DNA of 64,000 nt, from assembly GCF_014650055.1 (NCBI RefSeq), contig NZ_BMUF01000002.1, forward strand, positions 124,001 through 188,000, in the 5' to 3' direction. Shown piece by piece: positions 58,486-64,000 of the stretch. A program made the translations under genes and the position numbers. The first letter of the stretch is position 1, and every line of letters begins with the position of its first letter. Source of the stretch: Streptomyces malachitofuscus. Lineage in GTDB: Bacteria; Actinomycetota; Actinomycetes; Streptomycetales; Streptomycetaceae. The notes beneath the pieces were generated by a model that saw only the letters and a program-made list of their open reading frames with translations, did no database searches and was not told the DNA's origin.

Positions 58486-59325
58486 CTACTTCACGGACCC
58501 CGCCATGACCCCCTGCACGAAGTGCCGCTGGAACGCGAAGAACACGACCACCGGCACCACCAGCGACAGAAACGCCCCCGGCGCGAGCACATCGATGTTG
58601 CTCCCGAACTGCCGGATCTGCGACTGCAGCTGCACCGTCAACGGCTGCGAGGAACTGTCCGCGAACAACAGCGCGACCAGCATGTCGTTCCACACCCACA
58701 GGAACTGGAAGATCGCGAGGCTGGCGATCGCCGGCCGCCCCACCGGCAGCACCAGCCGGGTGAAGATACGCCACTCGCTCCCGCCGTCCATCCGCGCCGC
58801 CTCCAGCATCTCCTTCGGTATCTCGGCGAAGTAGTTGCGCAGCAGGAACACCGCGAACGGCAGCCCGTAGGCCACATGGAACAGCACGACACCCGGAATC
58901 GTCCCGAACAGCCCCAGTTGCCCGAAGAGTTTGGCGACCGGCAGCAGCCCGATCTGCACGGGCACGACCAGCAGCGCGACGACGACGAGGAAGATGGGCT
59001 CGCGCGCCGGGAAGTCCAGCCAGGCGAAGGCGTATCCGGCGAGCGCGGCGACGACCACGACCAGCACGGTCGTCGGCACCGAGATCAGCACGGTGTTCCA
59101 GAACGCCTGGGTGATGCCCGAGTTCTCCAGCAGCGCCGAGTAGTTGTCGAAGGACAGCTGCCCCGGGCTGGTGAACACGGTCCACCACCCGCCCTTGGCC
59201 GTGTCCTCGGCGGACCGCAGGGAGGACAGGAACAGACCGGCCAGCGGGGTCAGCCACACCAGCCCGATCACCACCAGGAAGGCCTGCACCACCGCGTTGC
59301 CCAGACCGCGCCGGACGACGTTCAT
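58486..59325 (-). CDS. alpha-glucoside ABC transporter permease (MalG-like)
   Basis: This 279-residue protein starts MNVVRRGLGNAVVQAFLVVIGLVWLTPLAGLFLSSLRS, overlapping the upstream permease by ATGA. Six helices and an EAA loop MLEAARMDGGSEWRIFTRLVLPVGRPA at about residues 181-207 are present, and it ends MAGSVK. LSFDNYSALLENSGITQAFWNT is typical of AglG-type subunits. It is the last gene of the GH13 operon. Confidence 0.92.
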   Translation of the reverse strand: MNVVRRGLGNAVVQAFLVVIGLVWLTPLAGLFLSSLRSAEDTAKGGWWTVFTSPGQLSFDNYSALLENSGITQAFWNTVLISVPTTVLVVVVAALAGYAFAWLDFPAREPIFLVVVALLVVPVQIGLLPVAKLFGQLGLFGTIPGVVLFHVAYGLPFAVFLLRNYFAEIPKEMLEAARMDGGSEWRIFTRLVLPVGRPAIASLAIFQFLWVWNDMLVALLFADSSSQPLTVQLQSQIRQFGSNIDVLAPGAFLSLVVPVVVFFAFQRHFVQGVMAGSVK

Positions 59326-60692
59326 CGCTGACTCCTTTTGAAGCGACGGACGTTGAACACCATGGCGGGGATGACCAGGAGCAGGAGCAGCACACCGAGC
59401 GCGCTTCCGAGGCCCTGGTTGTTGCCACCGCCGAACGACACCAGCCACATCTGCGTCGCCAGCACGGTCGCGTCCTCCTGCACGGGTCCCGGCGCGATGA
59501 TGTAAACCAGGTCGAAGACCTTCATGACGTTGATGACCAGGGTCACGAAGACGACGGTCAGCACGGGGGCCAGCAGCGGAACGGTGATGCGGCGGAAGAT
59601 CTGCCATTCGTTGGCACCGTCCATGCGCGCTGCCTCCAGCGCGTCGCGCGGCAGGGCCGCGAGGCCCGCGCCGATGAGCACCATCGCGAAACCGGTCCAT
59701 ATCCATAGATACGCTCCGATGATCGCCGGCGTGACGAGCGCCGGGCCGAGCCAGGAGATGCCCTCGTAGGGTGCCGCGAAGTTCGCGGACGGCAGCTTCA
59801 TCGCGTAGGAGCCGCTGTCCAGTCCGGTGAAGCTGAAGGAGCCGTCCGCCCCGGTGGTCGTCTCGGCGACGGTCTTCCCGTCGCGCACCGCTTCCACCGT
59901 CATCCCGGGCAGTCCGCTCTCCTCGGGGTCGACCACGCCCGGCTTCCCTCCCCCGCCGGGGGTGAAGTCGAGGTACACCACGCCGCGCACCTCGTCGGAG
60001 CCGGCCGCGTCCGCTGCCGCCGGGGCGGCGGGCCGGGCGTCGCCCGGCAGGTCCTTGGGGGCGACCCCGACCAGCCCGAGCGTCGCCGTGCCGCCGGGTG
60101 AGACGTCCGCGCCGGTGACGTACGAGCCGTCCGCCTGCTTGGTCAGGCCCTCCCCCTCGCCGTCGCGGGCGCGGGCGGTCGGGTAGGAGGAGGTGCCTTT
60201 GAAGGCGTCGTGGACGGAGACGACGGCGGCGTTGAGCACGCCCTTGTCGGGGTCCTGGTCGTAGGCGAGCCGGAAGATGATGCCGGCGGCGAGGAAGGAG
60301 ACCGCCATCGGCATGAACAGCAGCAGCTTGAAGGCGGTGGCCCAGCGGACCTTCTCCACCAGGACGGCCAGGACCAGGCCGAGCCCGGTCAGGAGGGTGG
60401 GCGCCACGACGACCCAGATGGCCGTGTTCCGGACGGCCTTGAGGTTGGTCGGGTCGCGGAACATCTCGGCGTAGTTCTCCCCGCCGACGAACTCGTTGCC
60501 GGAGGCGTCGAAGAAGCTGCGGCCGATGGAGAACAGCACCGGGTACACCACCAGCGCGCCCAGCAGGAGCAGCGCGGGGAACACGAACAGCAGGGCGATG
60601 ACCCGCCCCCGGCGGCGCAGGCGTCGGCCGCGCGCGCCGCCGGGAGGCACAGGTGCCGGAGGGCTCGCCTCTTTCACCATGGTGGCGGTCAT
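59322..60692 (-). CDS. alpha-glucoside ABC transporter permease (MalF-like) with large extracytoplasmic insertion
   Basis: The start MTATMVKEASPPAPVPPGG was chosen 5 bases after the binding-protein stop. At 456 residues it is about 150 longer than normal. Helices at about 30-52 and 90-142 are followed by an insertion (about 148-315) before the remaining helices and the EAA loop (ALEAARMDGANEWQIFRRITVPLL, 351-374). Part of the insertion (about 236-300: SGLPGMTVEAVRDGKTVAETTTGADGSFSFTGLDSGSYAMKL) has the pattern of a carboxypeptidase-regulatory/SdrD-B-like beta-sandwich. By analogy with the P2 loop of E. coli MalF it may dock the binding protein; this is inference. Confidence 0.9.
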   Translation of the reverse strand: MTATMVKEASPPAPVPPGGARGRRLRRRGRVIALLFVFPALLLLGALVVYPVLFSIGRSFFDASGNEFVGGENYAEMFRDPTNLKAVRNTAIWVVVAPTLLTGLGLVLAVLVEKVRWATAFKLLLFMPMAVSFLAAGIIFRLAYDQDPDKGVLNAAVVSVHDAFKGTSSYPTARARDGEGEGLTKQADGSYVTGADVSPGGTATLGLVGVAPKDLPGDARPAAPAAADAAGSDEVRGVVYLDFTPGGGGKPGVVDPEESGLPGMTVEAVRDGKTVAETTTGADGSFSFTGLDSGSYAMKLPSANFAAPYEGISWLGPALVTPAIIGAYLWIWTGFAMVLIGAGLAALPRDALEAARMDGANEWQIFRRITVPLLAPVLTVVFVTLVINVMKVFDLVYIIAPGPVQEDATVLATQMWLVSFGGGNNQGLGSALGVLLLLLVIPAMVFNVRRFKRSQR

Positions 60693-60697
60693 GGCCG

Positions 60698-62029
60698 TCA
60701 GTTCCCGTAGGCCTTGGCCGCGGCGGCCTCGAGCTCGGCCGCGGTCTTCGCCGGGTCGGCGGGGTTCCGCAGGAAGTCCTGGAGGATCTTCCACTCGCCG
60801 GCGCCCTTGGTGCCGCCGAAGGCGGCCGGGGCCTGGTCGGACATGTCGAAGCGGACGGAGTCACCGGCGGCGATCAGGGACTCGGCGGTGGCGCGGGTGA
60901 CGTCGTCGCCGTAGGCGGAGGGGTCGAGCTTCTTGTTCGGGGAGAGGAAGCCGCCCGCCTCGGCCCATACGGCGGCGGCCTCGGGGGTCGCCAGGTACTC
61001 CAGGAGCGCCATGCCCGCCTTGCTGTTCTTGCCGTCCTTCAGGACGACGGCCGCGTCGCCGCCGCTGACCACGGGTGCCTTGCCGTCACCGACCGGCGGG
61101 AAGGGGAAGAAGTTCGCGTCGGTGCCGATCTTCTTGCCGAACTGGTCCTTGGCGACGCCCGCGACGAAGTCGCCCTCGTAGACCATGGCGGCCTCGGCCT
61201 CGGGGCCGAAGACCTTCTCCACGGAGCCGGGGAAGTCGGTGTTGAGGGCTGCCTTCTGGCCGCCCGCGATGAGCTGCTTGTCCTTGAAGAGCTTGCCGAG
61301 GGTGGTGAGCGCCTCGACCACCGTCGGGTCGGTCCACTTGATCTCGTGGGCGGCGAGGGCGTCGTACTTCTCGGGCCCGGCCTGGGAGAGGTAGACGTTC
61401 TCGAACCAGTCGGTGAGGGTCCAGCCGTCCTGTCCGGCGACGGAGAAGGCGGCGAGTCCGGAGTCGGAGATGGTCCGCCCGTCCTTCAGCATGGCGTCGT
61501 AGGTCTTCGGCGGGGTGACGCCGGCCTGTTCGAGGGCGGCGGGGCTGTACCAGACGGTCGACTTGTGGGCGGCCTTGAAGTAGAGGCCGTACAGGGTGCC
61601 GTCGACGCTGCCGTAGTTCTGCCACACCTCGGCGAAGTTGGCGCCCACGGTGGTCTGCACCTTCTGGTCCAGCGGCTTCAGCCAGCCCTTGTCGGCGAAC
61701 TGCTTGAGCACGCCGACCTGCGGGACCATGACGACGTCGGGGGCGTTGCCGCCTTCGATCTTGCTGCCGACGACGGTGGAGACGTTGTCGCCGGTGGAGA
61801 CGAACTGGGTCTTGGCGCCGGTCTTCTCGGTGAAGGCGTCGAGCACCTTCTGGAAGTTCTTCTGCTCGCTGCCGGACCAGACACCGGCCACGGTGACGGT
61901 CTGCCCGTCGAGCGACTTGTCGCCGCCGCCGGCCGAGACGGGGTCGCCGCCGCCGCAGGCGGTCGCGCCGAGCGCGAGGACGAGGGCGGTGCATCCGCTG
62001 AGCAGGGTGGTACGTCGTCGCATCATCAT
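60698..62029 (-). CDS. alpha-glucoside ABC transporter substrate-binding lipoprotein
   Basis: Three consecutive ATGs begin the protein (MMMRRRTTLLSGCTAL); AAGGGAC precedes them, so any could serve. The lipobox LGATACGG puts the lipid Cys near residue 25. The 443-residue protein matches AglE-type binding proteins: VTVAGVWSGSEQKNFQKVLDAFTEKTGAKTQFVSTGDNVSTVVGSKIEGGNAPDVVMVPQ. It is 43 bases after the GH13 gene and 5 bases before the MalF-like gene. Confidence 0.9.
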   Translation of the reverse strand: MMMRRRTTLLSGCTALVLALGATACGGGDPVSAGGGDKSLDGQTVTVAGVWSGSEQKNFQKVLDAFTEKTGAKTQFVSTGDNVSTVVGSKIEGGNAPDVVMVPQVGVLKQFADKGWLKPLDQKVQTTVGANFAEVWQNYGSVDGTLYGLYFKAAHKSTVWYSPAALEQAGVTPPKTYDAMLKDGRTISDSGLAAFSVAGQDGWTLTDWFENVYLSQAGPEKYDALAAHEIKWTDPTVVEALTTLGKLFKDKQLIAGGQKAALNTDFPGSVEKVFGPEAEAAMVYEGDFVAGVAKDQFGKKIGTDANFFPFPPVGDGKAPVVSGGDAAVVLKDGKNSKAGMALLEYLATPEAAAVWAEAGGFLSPNKKLDPSAYGDDVTRATAESLIAAGDSVRFDMSDQAPAAFGGTKGAGEWKILQDFLRNPADPAKTAAELEAAAAKAYGN

Positions 62030-62072
62030 CGATGTCCCTTCGGGGGGTGCGGGAGTTGACCTGACGTGCTTC

Positions 62073-63692
62073 TCAGGAGCCGTCGATCCACCAGGCGGCG
62101 GTGGAGCCGGGGAGCACTCCGGGCGGGCAGGGACCGCTGGCGAGCAGTGGGGTGCCGGCGACCGGAGCGGGTACGGGGGCGGTGCCGAAGTTGACGGCGC
62201 AGACCAGGTCGTCGCCGCGGGTGAAGGCGAGGACTCCGGGCTGGGTGTCCAGCCAGCGCAGCGTGCCCTCGCCCAGCTGGTGCAGCGCGGCGCGCAGTTG
62301 CAGACCGTCGCGGTACAGATGCCAGGAGGAGCGGGTGTCGGCGAGGGCGCGGTGGGTGGCGTACTCGGCGAAGTACTCGGGCTGCGGCAGCCACGGTTTG
62401 GCGCTCTCGGCGCCGGAGGTGAAGCCGAACGGGGAGGCCTGTCCCGACCAGGGCAGCGGCACCCTGCAGCCGTCCCTGATGCGGGCACGGCTGCCGGTGC
62501 GGCGGAATATCGGGTCGGTGAGCACGTCGTCCGGCAGGTCGACGACCTCGGGCAGCCCCAGCTCCTCGCCCTGGTAGATGTACGCGGCGCCGGGGAGGGC
62601 GAGCATGAGCAGGGCGGCGGCGCGGGCGCGGGCGGCGCCGATGCCACTGCCGTCGGCGGGTTCGCCGTAGCGGGTGACGGTGCGGACCTGGTCGTGGTTG
62701 TTGAGGACCCAGGTGACGGTCGAGCCGGTGCCGGCGATGTCCTCCATGGCCTCGGAGATGACCTTGCGGAAGGCGTCGGCGTCCCACTGGGCGCCGAGCA
62801 GGTCGAAGAAGAAGGCCTGGTGGAGCTCGTCGGGGCGGACGTACCGGGCGTGCTCGCGGGCGGTGGGGACGGAGACCTCGCCGACCAGGAGGCGTTCGCG
62901 GCCGTCGCGGGCGGTGTACTCCTCGCACACCGCGCGCCAGTGCCGCCACACGTCGTGGACCTCGGGCTGGTTCCAGGCGAGCGGGTTGACCGAGTCGCGG
63001 GTGCGGGCGTCGGCCTCCGGGTCCGGGGAGTCGGGCAGTTCGGGGTGCTTGAACAGGCCGGCCGCGACGTCGATGCGGAAGCCGTCGACCCCCCGGTCCA
63101 GCCAGAAGCGGAGGGTGCGCTCGAACTCGGCGGCGACCTCGGGGTCGCGCCAGTTCCAGTCCGGCTGCTCGGGCGTGAACATGTGCAGGTACCACTGGCC
63201 GGGGCGGCCGTCCGGCTCGGTGACGCGGGTCCAGGCGGGGCCCCCGAACATGGCGTGCCAGTTGTTGGGCGGCTCCGTGCCGTCCGGTCCGCGGCCGTCG
63301 GCGAAGTGGAAGCGGGCGCGTTCGGGGCTGCCGGGGGCGGCGGCGAGGGCCTCGCGGAACCACGGGTGCTCGTTGGAGCAGTGGTTCGGGACGATGTCCA
63401 GCAGGACCTTGATGCCGAGCCGGCGGGCGGCGGTCACCAGCAGGTCGAATTCCGCGAGGTCGCCGAAGACCGGGTCGACGTCGCGGTAGTCGGCCACGTC
63501 GTAGCCGTGGTCGTGCTGCGGCGAGGGGTAAAAGGGGCTCAGCCAGATCCCGTCCACGCCGAGCTTCTTCAGGTACGGCAGCCCCGCCCTGACCCCTGCG
63601 AGATCGCCGATGCCGTCGCCGGTGCTGTCCAGAAAGCTGCGGACGTACACCTGATAGATCACCGCGTCACGCCACCAGTGGTGCCTGTTCAC
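62073..63692 (-). CDS. GH13 alpha-glucosidase (AglA/oligo-1,6-glucosidase type)
   Basis: The 539-residue cytoplasmic protein starts at GTG (MNRHHWWRDAVIYQVYVRSFLDSTGDGIGDLAGV). All four GH13 regions are present: DIVPNHCSNEHPWF, GFRIDVA with nucleophile Asp208, VGEV with acid/base Glu272, and NNHDQVR with Asp334. No signal peptide is present, so it cleaves imported maltose- or isomaltose-like oligosaccharides to glucose. It is first in an operon with binding protein and two permeases. TTGACA (63765-63760) and TAACAT (63740-63735) on the minus strand, 19 apart, may be its promoter. Confidence 0.92.
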   Translation of the reverse strand: MNRHHWWRDAVIYQVYVRSFLDSTGDGIGDLAGVRAGLPYLKKLGVDGIWLSPFYPSPQHDHGYDVADYRDVDPVFGDLAEFDLLVTAARRLGIKVLLDIVPNHCSNEHPWFREALAAAPGSPERARFHFADGRGPDGTEPPNNWHAMFGGPAWTRVTEPDGRPGQWYLHMFTPEQPDWNWRDPEVAAEFERTLRFWLDRGVDGFRIDVAAGLFKHPELPDSPDPEADARTRDSVNPLAWNQPEVHDVWRHWRAVCEEYTARDGRERLLVGEVSVPTAREHARYVRPDELHQAFFFDLLGAQWDADAFRKVISEAMEDIAGTGSTVTWVLNNHDQVRTVTRYGEPADGSGIGAARARAAALLMLALPGAAYIYQGEELGLPEVVDLPDDVLTDPIFRRTGSRARIRDGCRVPLPWSGQASPFGFTSGAESAKPWLPQPEYFAEYATHRALADTRSSWHLYRDGLQLRAALHQLGEGTLRWLDTQPGVLAFTRGDDLVCAVNFGTAPVPAPVAGTPLLASGPCPPGVLPGSTAAWWIDGS

Positions 63693-63733
63693 CCCATTGA
63701 CCTGTCTGTGAGGAGCGCTGTTCGTTATGCATG

Positions 63734-63860
63734 CATGTTAGGTAGGGGTATCGAGAGGGTGTCAATGAACTTACGCAAGCTACCGCGCGGTTGGGGTGAT
63801 CAGACCAGGGCATATACACGCGTAACGGACACATTCGAGACGTCCGCGTTACCTAACATG
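63734..63860. promoter_or_regulatory. widely spaced inverted repeat around the GH13 promoter
   Basis: CATGTTAGGTA at 63734-63744 recurs in perfect inverted orientation at 63850-63860 (TACCTAACATG). The first copy covers the proposed -10 TAACAT of the GH13 operon. The 116-base spacing would allow looping between two operators. The rest of the 191-base gap is AT-richer than coding DNA and holds no gene. Confidence 0.5.
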
Positions 63861-63883
63861 TAACTAGGAAGTCGGGAGAGCGG

Positions 63884-64000
63884 TCAGCGGGAGGAGACCG
63901 CGGCGAGCTCGCCCGCCAGCCGGCGCACCGCGGCCTCGGGCGTCTCCCGCCCGGTCATCGCGTCGTGCACCACCGCCTGCACCACCAGGCTCACCTGGTC
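63884..64000 (-). CDS. C-terminal end of a probable substrate-binding protein (cut by window edge)
   Basis: The last 38 codons of a minus-strand gene are visible, ending ELAAVSSR. The segment VVQAVVHDAMTGRETPEAAVRRLAGEL has the form of the C-terminal helices of family 1 sugar-binding proteins, where TG.-.PEEAV..L is common. The remainder lies to the right of the window. The assignment is tentative. Confidence 0.5.
   Translation of the reverse strand, partial: DQVSLVVQAVVHDAMTGRETPEAAVRRLAGELAAVSSR

Noticed and set aside
60698..62647. A 649-residue extension of the alpha-glucoside binding protein
   Set aside because: The extension overlaps the GH13 gene in another frame with no coding character. 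The lipoprotein signal starts at 62029.

Overview
The window looks like chromosomal DNA from a Streptomyces. GC content is very high, third codon positions are almost all G or C, and GTG/TTG starts and ATGA/GTGA start-stop overlaps are common. Three carbohydrate ABC transporters are encoded without an ATPase gene, as expected where one shared MsiK-type ATPase serves many importers. The order ctaA, ctaB, tkt, tal, zwf, opcA, pgl and the sufR-B-D-Rieske-C-S-U-T block are typical of the conserved Streptomyces core. No transposase, prophage, plasmid or CRISPR genes were seen.

Bases 1-20.7 kb are a plant-polysaccharide region. One long minus-strand transcription unit runs from two sugar permeases (9775) through an oxidoreductase, a DUF6807 protein, a GH43 enzyme and a binding lipoprotein to pectate lyase, pectin methylesterase and an esterase cut by the left edge. 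Behind it lies a GntR-controlled set: an IlvD/Edd sugar-acid dehydratase and a DHDPS-fold dehydratase, matching the non-phosphorylating arabinose route. A divergent pair further on (uronate dehydrogenase, plus 5-dehydro-4-deoxyglucarate dehydratase coupled to an unknown protein) matches the oxidative galacturonate route. Both routes would meet at 2,5-dioxopentanoate. At 19.8-24.9 kb a DeoR regulator leads a polyol-type ABC importer and a zinc alcohol dehydrogenase.

Bases 25-37.8 kb are mixed: a two-domain TerD protein, a Ro60-like TROVE protein, a PhoX phosphatase with a two-unit PHO box, a secreted nuclease, a DUF3618/holin-like membrane pair, a DapA-like enzyme, DapD, and a TetR/SMR efflux pair. 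The most striking element is the 0.4-kb stretch directly upstream of the TROVE gene. It encodes tandem Y-RNA-like RNAs, two of which carry complete circularly permuted tRNA mimics (T arm, closed acceptor-like hairpin, U8-like linker, D arm).

Bases 37.8-44.4 kb hold the SUF iron-sulfur assembly operon under SufR, apparently with a leaderless start overlapped by its operator. Next come an AAC(3)-family acetyltransferase, an ABC-2 exporter whose ATPase/permease junction carries three exact 92-bp tandem units that form a chain of coupled mini-ORFs, the heme A pathway genes ctaA and ctaB, an amidohydrolase, and the pentose phosphate operon tkt-tal-zwf-opcA-pgl (51.7-58.3 kb). The right end (58.5-63.7 kb) is an alpha-glucoside utilisation operon: GH13, binding protein and two permeases, one of which has a large extracytoplasmic insertion.

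All calls were made by reading the sequence. Family names rest on recognised motifs and not on database searches.
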